Of a DNA stretch of 64,000 nt, positions 11,101 through 24,512 are shown piece after piece. Source of the DNA: Tilletiaria anomala UBC 951 (taxonomy: Eukaryota; Basidiomycota; Exobasidiomycetes; Georgefischeriales; Tilletiariaceae); contig NW_013546972.1 of the NCBI RefSeq assembly GCF_000711695.1, forward strand, positions 1-64,000, read 5' to 3'. Position 1 is the first letter of the stretch. Each line of letters begins with the position of its first letter. The notes under the pieces are model-generated. The model was not told the origin of the DNA. It saw only the letters and a program-made list of their open reading frames with translations, and ran no database searches. A program made the position numbers and the translations under genes.

Positions 11101-12643
11101 GCCGCGCCTGCAGAACAAGATCATCAAGGCTGACTGGGACATGCCGGTACGCCTTAAAAGACGCGGACAAGCCAGCGGCATGCTCTCGTCGAGCAGCTCC
11201 ATGCTGCTTTCACAGAAGGATCGCTCGCAGAGCTTTGTTGCTCCGCCGCACTCGCCGACCAACAGCCTCGGCCGCGCGCTGAGCTTGGGCAATCGGTTCA
11301 CCAGCACAAACCGGCACGTCTCTCATGCATTCCGTGGCAGCCGCTTTGGCGACTTCTCCGGTGCTGGTTTCAGTGTCGGCGCCGGTGACGACTCGATCGA
11401 TCGATCATTCGACCTTAGCCAGTCGCTTTCCAGTCTCGCCCCGCAAGGCACGGCCACCAACGATATCTTTGTGGGTTCTGCGCCGGCGTCCAGCACAGCA
11501 ATAGATCACGAGCCAATCGACAGCGATGAAGACGCAGAGTCCGATAGCGATGCTACCATCGACCAGGCATGGAATGGTACTTCCAAGCAAAGGCTTCTCC
11601 TGAGAAAGGCGCTACGTGGCCTGCTGCAGCCGGATCCTGCAAAACGCTGGGACGTACGCACGCTGCTGGAATGCGAGTGGCTGAGGGGCGAGGGCGGTGA
11701 CGAAGCTGTCGAGTGCGAGCCGGTCCAGCCGCTCGTCTTTGAGAAGCGCAAGCCAATACAGGAGCGGGGTAGGAGCAGGGTGCCGTCGCAGACGCGCCAG
11801 TCGAGCCTCAGTCGCTCACGACCTGCCAAAGGGCGAAGCTCGACCGAATCTGGCATGCACTCTGCGCTCAGCACGCCGCCCGTAGCAGCGGATGGCGAGC
11901 ACCCTGCCGCACCGTCTGCATGGGTGAGGGCTTCCAGTGTGGCGGCGACCGCTCGCAGCCGGAGCGTAGGCAGACGTCCGCCATCGGCCGCTACTTCGGG
12001 CGACATTAGCCCCCTGTCGCCGGAGTGGTCGCGCTTGATCATCGAGCAGACTAGACTCGGCAGCCCTGGGCCGGCGCATGGCAGGCGGCCGCTTCGAGCT
12101 TCGACTAGTCGCGAGTCGCTACACTTTAAAGGCTTCCTGCCGAAGTCTGGCTCCAGCTCCCCGATGCTCTCCATGACGGACGTCGAGTCTCACCCTTCTT
12201 CCGCTGCCGCCGCCGCAGCTGCTGGACAACGTAATGGTGGCAGCAGCCCGGTCGAGATCCAACCTCGCTCACTGTCGCGATCACGCGGGAGTCGAAGCGG
12301 TTCGGCTCAGCGCATTGCTCATGAGAACCTCCTTGCTGGCGGTGGCGGCGAAAGCTGGGCGGGCAGCCCCATGACGACCGGAGTCGTCGTGCACCATGAG
12401 CACATCGCGCGACGCTCCACCTCGCGGAGTCGGACGCGTGCGCCGGACATACTTGCCAGCATCCTCGATCACGATCGGGCACACGGTGTCTACGCATCCA
12501 TGCATCACTATGGCGGTGGGAGCGGCTACAGGGAGAGGACGATCGAGGAGGACAGCAGGGACGATGAGAGACGCGATGAGGAGCAGGGAGAGGAGAAAGA
12601 AGAGGAGGACAGAGGACGTGCACGCAGTCGCGGGATGAGGTGA
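8150..12643 (+). CDS. Large Ser/Thr protein kinase, non-RD (1497 aa)
   Basis: A single exon of 1497 codons. Residues 1-505 are a Ser/Ala/Gln-rich, probably disordered tail with polyglutamine and alanine runs. The kinase domain spans about 506-1185. The glycine loop reads GKVFAFGGFSTV, the ATP-binding lysine is K584 (VAVKLIY), and the helix C glutamate lies in LKEMELW. The catalytic loop is HADLKLEN (D857), with alanine where most kinases have the HRD arginine. DFG begins at D898, and TAPELLRG is the APE motif. Two long serine-rich inserts split the domain, one of about 130 residues before the helix E region and one of about 145 residues after WDMPVRLKR, with the last lobe (LLQPDPAKRW) beyond. 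The tail is basic, Ser/Arg-rich and ends acidic. All catalytic residues except the HRD Arg are kept, so it is probably active. I cannot assign it to a named subfamily. Confidence 0.9.
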   Translation: MQTEQRALPSSALKLDDLIGSAAAATAAAVAPATAALRPIDTHTSCAVATCSHTKAQHVARQAENTSAPEQAAGQQQVEEEEIISPLFDPSGLSSSISSGDTRARGNSGSSISSSVGNTVGWGSLDLNSVTAKRLGIASPYATSPTRRPLTIHEAGDVMGTEKNQEEQCQAIDHRRGRRRRSSVILGASLPSAQQQQQSLQPLQQEDAEAGMWWARRDPAVQQQTALSSITPAGGSPAAGAGVITSTATASAGGSSSERTISPAAEFLSAFSRVYSVVGSPTSDRSLASSAIAESPPSMLVAAAAPVTVSPSRRESQPSAGTMPSSAAAAAPAPGAAAGAGAGYQGFGTVGSELLNSRRTVNANIRTRNVALSQSPTPLSASKGGTHRRVYSSNLELLASAGTYDVGAVSDIGAGASVRTAPSFKPRSALSLSPTLQQRFAVAHALGLGSGNGQSNSYGPYSQERERGRTFNGMPNASLAPHAYSSSSTPWTQMPDDEGARVGPGGRYLLGKVFAFGGFSTVREAFDLQDETEDRTRAQGSHPQWQPAQEEARDGPTAPDGEGESMAVAPPVEASAPRRRVAVKLIYSDSSSNFGIGGTSKHAKVMGLDKGQILKEMELWRDLPIHKNILPLIWHERIVLSRGEREEEADADTDATRCVSGPAEATAVDLLVMPLCDRGSLLEFVRSEGKPAIVGHKAGLAISRTATIQSATDSDKSGPITSSSSLAPIVQGEVAASSTPSSLLKGGGLHRAVSLSTHLPSSSSRAGLPPLSTGTSSLQAVLGTSSLASTLTSPIASAGPSSASGSLTHTGSFRRASSRQSTVRSRGVPIVTARSVMRQLASGLHVLHEVAGVLHADLKLENVLGHSRVPRKTDNGDSQGQLAGASDDTDDVQWRIADFGLAVRCEVGMDDADRVRGKVVPQGGSLAYTAPELLRGETLKASVEGGDGCAGMNTPSPFATDMWAVGCMLYALVSGKLPFADPFEPRLQNKIIKADWDMPVRLKRRGQASGMLSSSSSMLLSQKDRSQSFVAPPHSPTNSLGRALSLGNRFTSTNRHVSHAFRGSRFGDFSGAGFSVGAGDDSIDRSFDLSQSLSSLAPQGTATNDIFVGSAPASSTAIDHEPIDSDEDAESDSDATIDQAWNGTSKQRLLLRKALRGLLQPDPAKRWDVRTLLECEWLRGEGGDEAVECEPVQPLVFEKRKPIQERGRSRVPSQTRQSSLSRSRPAKGRSSTESGMHSALSTPPVAADGEHPAAPSAWVRASSVAATARSRSVGRRPPSAATSGDISPLSPEWSRLIIEQTRLGSPGPAHGRRPLRASTSRESLHFKGFLPKSGSSSPMLSMTDVESHPSSAAAAAAAGQRNGGSSPVEIQPRSLSRSRGSRSGSAQRIAHENLLAGGGGESWAGSPMTTGVVVHHEHIARRSTSRSRTRAPDILASILDHDRAHGVYASMHHYGGGSGYRERTIEEDSRDDERRDEEQGEEKEEEDRGRARSRGMR

Positions 12644-12754
12644 AGCGATGAGGGGGAGGCCAGCAAGCAGCTCCGCTCCCGTGTAGCATCGCACAAAAGA
12701 CTGATTGCATCGCAACTGCATTTCATACAATCTGCTCTTCGCCGGAGAGAACAT

Positions 12755-13982
12755 TCAGCCGATGTCTACAGCAACGAGGTAGGCGAGAGAGGCCGTCAGC
12801 TGTCAGCCACGACAATGGCAAGGGCGCTCCTTGTGGATGCAACTCACATTCTGACCGGAGAGCCTGCTTGCGCGCCTGTAGCAAGAATGTTTCTATTTCT
12901 GTACGGTCGGGTACTTTTGGTGCTTGTAATTGTGCCACGGGAAGAGCAAAGAGATAGGAGGAAACGAGGACATCGACCTGCTCGTTGTCCTCGTCGGCAC
13001 CCTCGCCTTCGGCTGTATCGGAATTCATCTCATCTCCTGCCACTCCATCCTTCCGGGCCCTTTTAGGCCCTCGACCTTGTACCTGTTTGCTCTCTTTCCG
13101 TTTGTTCCCCACCTTGTCATCCACCGGCGCACCAGGCGCCTGCGCTTCAGCTCGCGGCATCGGCCACACCCCCTCAGCACTGTCGAGCTCTTGCCCCTCG
13201 CAGCCTAGATCGAGTAGATTTTTTCGTAGCCGCTCGGACCAATCTCGCCGTTCCTCAGCAGCTTCCTCGGCGAGAAGCACCCCATCCCGTTCATCCTCGT
13301 CTCCGTAGTAAGCCGGCGATTGATCCATGAAGCGCCGGTACTTGGTCGCGCGGAAGGACTCGCGCTGCTCTTCCGTCTCAGTCGACCTTTCGAGCAGCTC
13401 TTTGACGCCCGGTAGGTCTTTTGCGCGGCCAAAGTACCTGTGCAGGCGACGCATAAAGAATCATGTCAGCGCAACGAGTCTGTGAGTCTGCTGAGAGATA
13501 ATCGATGCTTGATTCGGACGCACTTGTACCCTCGACTCCCAGGAACTTCCTTGCCGCTATCGTCCATCATCCGTGGTACGCCTCGCTTGTAGTTCGCACC
13601 GCCTAACGCGATGATCTGGTTCTCCCAATGATTCTTTTCGCGAAGGAGCTTATTGATTTCATCGTTGAGATCTCGTACCTCGTAGTCGGTCAATCCGACT
13701 GCAGTTCCAAGGTGAGTGCGAGAGAAATCCGTCCGTCAGAACAGCTCAATTCTTTCCTCAAAGGGGCTATCCTCGTAGCTCACAATCTTGAATTTTGGAC
13801 ACCTTTCTGCTGATTTCGCGCAGCACCTCTCCACGCCATCGTTCGCACTCTTTGAGATCCTTAACGCTGGATGCGAGCCGAGGCCGCCGCTCATTCTTGC
13901 GTGTCCCAAAGCCTAGCTCGGCGGCTTGCGCTTCGCGGAAGCGATAGAGCATCGACTGCGCCTTTTCTTCGTTACGCGCCAT
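12755..13982 (-). CDS. ISY1: Pre-mRNA-splicing factor ISY1
   Basis: ISY1 is a small coiled-coil protein of the Prp19/NTC complex that acts in the catalytic steps of splicing in the nucleus. The N-terminus MARNEEKAQSMLYRFREAQ is the family signature. It is followed by LNDEINKLLREKNHWE and the YFGRAKDLPGVKELLE block. I join four exons: 13982-13784, 13698-13524, 13437-12848 and 12765-12755, giving 324 residues ending LRSEYIG. The last exon is only 11 nt and rests on a clean GTGAGT donor and TAG acceptor; reading through the donor instead adds about 35 residues. Residues 190-270 are a Lys/Glu-rich linker with a probable nuclear localisation signal (GNKRKESK, GPKRARK). It converges on the kinase gene with only 111 bp between the coding ends. 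Confidence 0.93.
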
Positions 13983-14451
13983 CTTGAGGCAATTCGGATG
14001 CGGCTACAGACTGGGGTCAGATGGTAGTCGATGAATCACTCCAACGTTAAATACGCTGTCTTAGTGGACCAGGGGAGGGTCTTGCCTTGGCCTTTGGAGG
14101 GCTTCGAAGGTTAGTTGGTGGTCCTTAGTTGCTGTTCAAAATGAAAGTGAGCCAAGTGACCAACAGTCGAAGCTGGAGGTTTGTCTCTCACTCTCTCGTC
14201 TCATGGCTGTGACTCTTTCGGCCGAAAGCCAATTTCCCGCTACGCAAGCCACCCTGCTGCGAGACTGAAGTGCGTGCGCTGTGAGTAATATGCAAGTTCC
14301 ATCACTGACGGCGCATCGGGACCGTAGGAGCATCAAGCCCCCCAAAGGCAGGTCGACTAGCTGACTATATACACGTTGAGCCTTGACATCGATCTGCAGA
14401 ATTGTCTGCGACTTTACACCTCGATCAACATAGACTCTCCGGCTTCTTAGC
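13983..14451. other. Divergent promoter region of ISY1 and SEC18
   Basis: A 469 bp gap between two gene starts on opposite strands. It should contain both promoters. I see no clear TATA element and no further gene. Confidence 0.5.
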
Positions 14452-17321
<2,870 letters not shown>

Positions 17322-17505
17322 TCCGCACGAGGGAAACCACACGAATAGAAAACGGACATCATGTTCGCTGGCTAGGGATGAGCCGATACGTATGCTACGC
17401 AAAATAACGCCCGTGCTTGCAAAGATTCTTAAAAGTACAGTCTTCATCTACAAAAGCGCGGCTCGGGCGGCTAAATAATCACGGAAGACATATTCGCAGC
17501 GCAGG

Positions 17506-18085
17506 TCAATTGTTCTGGCTGAATGAATGTCCACACTTGGGACAATCGTAGAAGACGGTGCTGCCTTCGTCTGCACTCCGCAACTGAAGAGTGTGGAATT
17601 GCAGCTCGTCGTGCCCGCACTTGGGGCACTTTTCATTGATAGTGGCTGCTTTCTCGCGCTCGGCTGCTTCGCTGGGGTCGCCGAGCGTGGAGACGAGCTG
17701 CCTTTTTTGTCGTAGAGCAGAGGGGAAAGCGGTGGGGTGAGAGCGTGTTACTATAGTTAGATTGTCATAAACTGTCATACGAGCAAACCGAGGAGGCGCA
17801 TCAGAGGTGGCACGGGGAAGTTCAGTTCTCTCTTGGCTCTTCAGACGCTACGAAAGTCATGCGTGGGTCAAACGCACCGCTTGCATCCTGCGCCGTTGCA
17901 CACGCAGCACACTTGATCACATCCTCGTCAGAAGCTTGGTCCAGCAGGTTGCCGCACGCACTGCAGAACAGCAGTGAGCCGATCTTGTCTTTTTCCCCAT
18001 ATTGTTCACGGAGATATACCGAAAGCGGAGGACGGAGGGGAGAGGAACAAATCGAAGCCAGGGAAGCAGGGTCCACAAACACCAA
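17506..18085 (-). CDS. RPA12: RNA polymerase I subunit A12 (Rpa12)
   Basis: A12 is the TFIIS-like zinc-ribbon subunit of RNA polymerase I, needed for RNA cleavage and termination in the nucleolus. Exon 1 (18085-17878) carries the N-terminal zinc ribbon with FCSACGNLLD and KCAAC. A GTGCGT donor joins to exon 2 (17771-17506), which reads VYDNLTIVTRSHPTAFPSALRQKR. Then comes the C-terminal ribbon CPKCGHDE...CPKCGHSF, with the invariant LRSADEG acidic hairpin between. The joined protein is 157 residues, somewhat longer than the usual 120-130, because of about 35 residues before the first ribbon. An extra intron or a later start there is possible. The acidic Asp-Glu pair of the hairpin, the catalytic part of the family, is intact. 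Confidence 0.9.
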
Positions 18086-18964
18086 TTAGACGCGAGGGTT
18101 AGGAGGAGCGAAGCCATGCAACGAGAAGCAGCTCAACCTGTCAGCCAAGAGATGCGGAGCCTGGATCGATGCGCCCTGACTCACCGGGAAGTGCCTTTGA
18201 CATCTTCTCTCTACGAGCCTGCGGAGCCTAACAAGCACCCACAACGTACGTAACACTTGACCTAAAGCTCAGAAGAGCATGTAGACAACGAGCACACATC
18301 ACTTCTGAAGTGACAGTGAAATGTGGAAACAAACATCGAATCGAGCTCGGAACTGGGGAAGAGAGTGATGAGTAGAAAAGTTGTGCTTGTGTTCCGGCTT
18401 CCGAGTTCCGCAAAGGGATCTCATAATATTTAGTGTCATATCAGTTGCATGCACAGGCACTAATTCGTTATGAGTCGCTGCATATGGATTACCTTCACTT
18501 CCAGATGTATGGCCCAAAATTGAGCATGGCCTGCCAAGGACGCAGAGCTGTGCAGGCTTGTGTTTGTTGCTTCTTCCCATCCTCCAGCCACAACGCGGAT
18601 CAAACATTTTACAGACATCTGCTTGCTGAAATGCCGCAAACAAAGCCACAGATCGTCGTGTTGGGCATGCCCGCTTCGTCAGTGACAATAGACGCAAGCT
18701 GCCGCGGGCATGCCAATGGCAGAGCTCTTAATGCGGTTGCCCCTCATCACTTCAGACGTCCATCATCTCTAGCATGGTACCCCAAGAGAATGTCACTTCG
18801 AGCTCATCTTGGCTGAGCCGAAGACCACTTTCTGCCATTGTTCGTCCACCAAAGCGTGCTGTTTATAAACCTCGAGTGACGCTCGAGAGAAGCTTCATCG
18901 TTTGACGCCCACGCGTTCCTTGCTTACTCACCCCTGCTACATTCGAAGGAAATATTCCAGCGTC
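18086..18964. other. Divergent intergenic region (RPA12 / MCO-1)
   Basis: No gene is supported in this 0.9 kb. Its right end carries a TATA element and two CTCGAG hexamers just upstream of the MCO-1 gene, listed separately. Confidence 0.5.
18862..18887 (+). promoter_or_regulatory. Candidate core promoter of MCO-1
   Basis: A TTTATAAA element at 18862-18869 lies about 95 bp upstream of the MCO-1 start codon. It is followed by CTCGAG, five bases, and CTCGAG again (18871-18887). The second multicopper oxidase gene has a TATAAA at a similar distance. This is inferred from position and sequence only. Confidence 0.5.
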
Positions 18965-21900
18965 ATGAGACTCCTTCACCATCTGACCATTCTCTGCAGC
19001 TGCATCTTGGTTCATGGAATTCTCGCATTTCCTTTACGGAGCGATTCTGCCTCGGAACCTGAAGTCTTTTACCGAAGGGATCCTTCCGTCTTTTACAATG
19101 AATCGAATTTTCCCGCTCCAGACAAAACCGTAACGATCACGATCACCAGAGATCACTACGCCCCAGGTAAGTTTGAAATTGGCAAAACAATCTTGCTCTT
19201 CCGTTCTCTCATTTTCGGCTAATAACGTAAATTCTGCAGACGGTTATGACCGACTGCACTATCTCGTCAACGGTCAATACCCCGGCGAACTTTTGGTCTG
19301 GGATGAGGATGACTGGGTAGAAGTGATTGGTGAGGGGCCGAACCCTGATAGGTCAGCTGTGCTGCTCCTGACAAGGCTTGTGAACACATGCCAGTGAACA
19401 ACAACAGCTCCACGCCATTCACCATCCATCATCATGGGGTCCTGATGCATGGCACTCCGCGTGAGTGGCTCTGCAATTTAACACGAGTTTTGCGATCGTC
19501 ACGCTGAACAGTATACGCGTCCGTCATTGGCGACAGAAATGGACGGAGTGCCAGGACTGAACCAATGGAATATTCCCTTTGGGGGAAGCTTCACCTACCG
19601 CTTCCATCTTCAAGGCCATTACGGTGCTTACTGGGCACATGCTCATACTGTTGGCTATTACAGTGACGGGCTCCGCTGGCCCTTCTACGTTCGCCCAAAG
19701 GCCTCTCGGTGTGTCTCACCTGCGGCCGTGCTAAGCTATCAGCTTGAACCATGCTGACGACGTCCCGGAACGCTGCTCTACAGTGCAAAACCTTGGAATC
19801 TGATCTCCAATGACAAGGACACGATCGAGCAGCTCGAGTGGGCTGAAGGCAACTTTACAATACAGTTTCGGACAGACCAGCTGCATGTCACAGCCGATGA
19901 AATGCTTATTGCTGTTCACACGACTGGTGAGTCACGGAGATTGCCTTGGTGCTTGCTGTATGGGTGCTGAAGCACTGCTCATCTTTTGCAGATATTCCCC
20001 CGTGAGCCAGGGCGAGGAGACAGCTGTGGAGAGGTGTGGCGAGCTAAATTGTCTCATTCATGCAGCGTCTGCTACGACTCCTTCCTCATCAACGGTCGTG
20101 GGCGTCAGTACTGCCACTCAAACTGGTCGTCCGTCGCTCACGCAGCTGAGCTTGGCCTGCTCGCGTCAACGAGGAACATCAACAGCGGCTTTTCGTCAAA
20201 AGGATGCATATCACCGAATCCTGCTAAAGAAGGGTTCGACGCGATCAAAGTATTTGAGGAATACTACGGCGGGCCGTGCCAGAATACGTCGGCTCCTATT
20301 ACCGTGTACAATGCTGGCGCTTCTCTGGCGGCCGGAAGGCGATGGCTGAACATCCAAGCCATCGAAGCCACTTCGTCGTACGAGGATGCGCTTTCCATCG
20401 ACAATCACAAGTGCGTGTCGCAATCTGCGAGACTTTGAACATTTTACTGCTGACATGCTGATACCAACTCTCTTGCGCCACCGCTGTTAGAATGTGGATC
20501 GTCGCAGTGGATGGCAACTATGTTGAGCCGACGCTTGTGGACGTTGCAGAACTCACCATCGGCTCGCGGTTGAGCATCATGGTCGAGCTGGACGAGTCGA
20601 AGGCGTACCGCGACTGGCCCATCCGCTTCACGGGGTTGCGCCCACTGCAGCCGATCGAAGGATTCGCGCTGCTGACGTACAATCAGACCGGCGACTACAC
20701 AGCGGAAGAGGTAAACCTGAGCATCGATGCGGCTTTCGAGCACCTCTACACGCGCAACAATGCTTCCATCTCGCTTGGCGGCTTGGTCAAGAGCGCTACG
20801 ATCTGGAACCAGAGCATTGACGTCCCTTTCAACCCGGCCGCGCACGTCCCCACTGCATCGAACGTGACGCTGCACGCCTTCGTGTCGCAGAGCCAGGTCA
20901 ATGTGTGGCAGGTCGGCGAGCAGCCGATGAACACCGTCAAGGCGGACCAGCAGGATCCTGTGCTGTTCCAGCTAACGGAGGAAGGCAAGACGGTCGCGGA
21001 GATCGATTCGAATATGATACAGCTAAGTCAAGCGATTGCAGACTCCTCCATTGTCGACATCGTCGTTCAGAATCCGGTATACAACTACTTTGGGGGTGTG
21101 AGTAGTTCTCTGTTTGCGTGTGTTGGCCGTATGCATTGCGTTTTGAATGGATGCCCGCTGACAATTGACGAGGCTCTTTCTTACATACCATCGCAGCAAA
21201 GCGCGCTACATCCTTTCCATCTGCACAGGTGAGCTTTCGCAAGGCACAAGCATCCTCCTGACTCGAGCGCTCAAGCCGCAGCGACTTTGCATTGCTGAAA
21301 TTTTCTGGGTTGTTTTTCTTTTTCCCCTACAGCCACAAATTCTGGGTCATTGGAAGCGGTGACGGTTCCTTTGGATTTGACACGGTAGAGGAAGCGCAGA
21401 AGGCGGGCGTTCCTTTTAATCTTGAGTTAGTTTTTGAGATGCGCGCGGCTGATTCAATGCCTTTTGCTGAGATACTTAGAGCAATCGCTACTTCACCGCC
21501 CACAGGAACCCTCCGCTTAGGGACGGCTACGATGTACGCGCGAATGGATGGGTCGTTATCCGTTTCGTTGCTGATGCACACGGAGTCAGCATGTTCCACT
21601 GCCACATCGTGAGGATGCGTTCGCTGCCGAGTCTGCCAGGCAAGTGACTTCATCTCTGAGTTGCCCACTCATCACGCTTTTCTTGTTTGGCAGGATGACC
21701 ACCTCGTGCAAGGCATGGCAACAGTGTTGCTCGAGGGCCTCGAGCAAGTGCCTAAAGGCACTTTCTCCAGCAACCTGACAACCCGGCCGGACCAGCTGCG
21801 CTCGACCGCCAATGACACAGTGCAGCAAGGGCTGCAGGAGGACTGGGACAATGGCGTTGCAGCGGGCGCGTGGCCTTCGGCCGTGCGCAACGCGTCCGAC

Positions 21901-22017
21901 CCGTGGGGGGATCCCCGACAGCTGGGCGCCTCACTTCAGTCTGTCGCAAGCGCCTACAGCGCCTCGACCGCGGCGGCGGCGGCGGCGAGTTCGACTGCCG
22001 CAGCTCAGCGTCGCTAG
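18965..22017 (+). CDS. Secreted laccase-like multicopper oxidase (MCO-1)
   Basis: Multicopper oxidases oxidise phenols or metal ions and reduce O2 to water. The start MRLLHHLTILCSCILVHG looks like a signal peptide. About ten exons, most under 200 nt, encode three cupredoxin domains. The copper motifs in order are IHHHGVLMHGTP (HxHG), WAHAHT (HxH), HPFHLHSHKFWV (rebuilt across the intron at 21231-21332), and HCHI joined to DDHLVQGM. In the last, the type 1 site Cys, both His and an axial-position Met are present. The central part has many N-glycosylation sites. The protein ends in an alanine stretch after ASDPWGDPRQLGASLQSVASAYS and has no hydrophobic tail, so it is probably released, unlike its paralogue at 54.6-58.0 kb. 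The substrate (laccase, ferroxidase or ascorbate oxidase type) cannot be told from sequence alone. Some internal exon borders are approximate. Confidence 0.88.
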
Positions 22018-22570
22018 CGGCTACGTAGAAGACGGCACGGATCGTTCTCGAGCGCGCGCGGTGCGTCTTATCAACTTCCTTATATTTTCATGTGTATCAT
22101 CTTGGTCGTAACAAACGTTTCAGCTCATGCTTCACCTTAGACGATGCTATACATGTGAATGTTGTTTGAGCGTATGGCAGGAAACTAGAGAAAAAGAAGG
22201 GTGGCGGTCCAAATGAGTTATGACGACGAGCGCAGGTGAGAGATTGCCGAGGAACCGGTGCGGCGGCACGTCTCCTACACTGGCCTAGTGCCTCTCTGCG
22301 GCCCTTTTTGCGCCACACCACGCTGGCAGTCAACTGGAGGGGATGCGAAGCAACGGTTATATCTCCAACTGGAGCTTGACCTTCCTCCACCTTGCCATCT
22401 CGTCTCCCCTGGCTGGGAATCATGCTCCTTGGCAGCGCAGTAGGACCGCACCTGGAGAGCGAATCCGTCCTCGTTGCAGATATCATCTTCCCCCAACGTG
22501 GTGTCGAACTCACCGGATAGCGTGGACAGGGATTTGCACTTTGTATATCGCGCTCGAAGATCCAATCAAG
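22018..22570. other. Intergenic region, MCO-1 to dehydrogenase gene
   Basis: A 553 bp tandem-orientation gap that holds the MCO-1 terminator and the dehydrogenase promoter. No gene or clear element is visible. Confidence 0.5.
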
Positions 22571-24203
22571 ATGATCGCGTCGCAGTCTTCTCGTCACATG
22601 CTGCGTGCCGTCGCTTCACGGGCGTCGATCAAGGCTCCAGCGGTGGCCAGGCCATCAGAAGCAGTCGCAGCAGCAGCGGCCGCTTCTGCTTCTCGGCGCA
22701 CGTTCAGCAGCGGCACAGGTGTCGCTCGAAACGGCCGCTCGAACTCAGGTGCTGTCCCAAATGTTGATCAACGCCGGATCACCACCTCCTCCATGGGCCG
22801 CGATGCAGAGAAGCCTACACACGCATCTACGGACGAGCACAGTAAGTATCATTCAGAAGTCGATCGCTACACTTGCGTTCAGCTGCTACATGAGCGGCAC
22901 TAAGGCATGCTGGCGCTCCTTGCCCTTGGCAAGCTTCACCGTTTGCCTTGCATGACAGCTTGCTTTCTCGTTTGAGTTTGAATGCTTACTCAATTATTGA
23001 AATTGGTCTTCTTTCTCTTCATGTGCTCGCAAAACTCGACAGTCGTGCCCTACCCTGATCTGCATGAGCGTGACCCGGACGACATTGGTCACTCCACCAC
23101 CGGTGGCAAGGTGGGACCGCACACGAAGCGAACGCTCGCTTCCTTCTCCATGGCGAGTTGCTCATGCATGCCTTTCCTCAAACCACATGGACTTCTTTGA
23201 ATGTACATGCTCATTCCCTCCCTTTCCCCTTATTTTCTTGCACAACAGGACTCAAAAGTCTGCGTCGTGACCGGCGCCGCACGGGGTATCGGCAACCTGA
23301 TTGCACGTACATTTGTCGAGTCTGGAGCCAACTCGATCGCCGTGCTGGACCTGAATGCGGCGGAAGCGCAGCAGGCCGCGAAGGACATCGAGGCGTGGTT
23401 CCTCGAGCATGGCCAGGTGTCCGAGGGCGAGATCGATGTGCAGGGCTACGGTTGTGACGTGTCGAACGAGGACAACGTCATGCGCGTCATGCAGGACATC
23501 AAGGATCGCTTTGGCAAAATCGATGTCGTCGTCAACTCGGCCGGCATCGTTGAGAACTTCCCCGCGACGCAGTACCCGACGAACAAGATGAAAAAGCTGT
23601 ACGACATCAACATCAACGGCAGCTACTACGTCGCGCGTGAAAGCGCTAAGCACATGCTCGCCGATGGGACCAAAGGCAGCATCATCCTCGTCGCCTCTAT
23701 GTCCGCCGGCGTCGTTAACATCCCTCAGCCTCAGGCACCGTACAATGCCTCTAAGGCGGCCGTCCGTCACCTCGCCGCCTCCTTCGCCGTAGAGTGGGCC
23801 AAGGCCGGCATTCGCGTCAACTCGCTCAGCCCCGGTTACACACTAACATCGCTCACGCGCACCATCCTCGAGAGTAGCCCTGCAGGTCGTGAGTGCTTTC
23901 GTCTTATTCTTTGCATTTTCAAATGACCAACACTGAAGAGCGGTCAATGCACTAAAACAGGGGAGCTGAGAGAGACGTGGGAAAACCTAACGCCCATGGG
24001 CCGCATGGCCGACCCCGAGGACCTGAAAGGCGCCGTCATTTACCTCGCAAGCGACGCCAGCGCCTTCACGACGGGCACAGACCTCCTCGTCGATGGTGGT
24101 TACGTGCGTATACCGACATTCTCATCTTCCCTTTCATGCTGCTCTGCGAATGCACTGACGCTTCTTCCTCTCTTGCTTCAACACCGACCAGACTGCTACT
24201 TAA
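22571..24203 (+). CDS. Mitochondrial short-chain dehydrogenase/reductase
   Basis: Five exons (22571-22841, 23043-23152, 23249-23888, 23961-24103, 24192-24203) give 391 residues. The first 60 or so are Arg/Ala/Ser-rich without acids and contain ASRRTFSSG, a typical mitochondrial presequence with a cleavage site. The Rossmann fold starts at [13 protein letters not shown] (TGxxxGIG). The catalytic triad is in VASMSAGV (Ser) and PYNASKAA (Tyr-x-x-x-Lys), with NSAGIV before it. The C-terminus [18 protein letters not shown] is standard for classical SDRs. Overall it most resembles fungal D-arabinitol 2-dehydrogenase and sorbose-reductase-like polyol enzymes, so an NAD(P)-linked polyol/ketose reaction is likely but not proven. 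Intron 2 starts with GC rather than GT (ATG|GCGAGT at 23153), which restores the frame to [10 protein letters not shown]. The last exon is 12 nt and ends TAT. Confidence 0.87.
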
Positions 24204-24512
24204 TAGATTTAGAGGTGGCGAAACCTTGTCTTCCAGTCAAAAGCACATTTCGAATTGCATTAATAGACCTTGCCGCCGTCTCATGAAACCTGGCATTGAT
24301 TCATCCTTCTCTCTTCCTTACTCGGGTTCTTTCTTGTTCCCTCTTGCTATTTCGGGGGTTCACTTTAATAACGGTCGATCTGTCCTGTATCTTAAGCATT
24401 CGCCCATCCTGCTCATCAATCAATCGAGAAATGCTCACTCGCAACAGGGCATTTCTTTGCACGCTCTGCTCCGCAAATACATTCCTCCGCCTGCACTAAG
24501 CTGGCCATGTGG
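24204..24512. other. Convergent 3' region
   Basis: This 309 bp gap separates the ends of the dehydrogenase and BBC1 genes and should hold both polyadenylation regions. No gene is visible. Confidence 0.5.
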
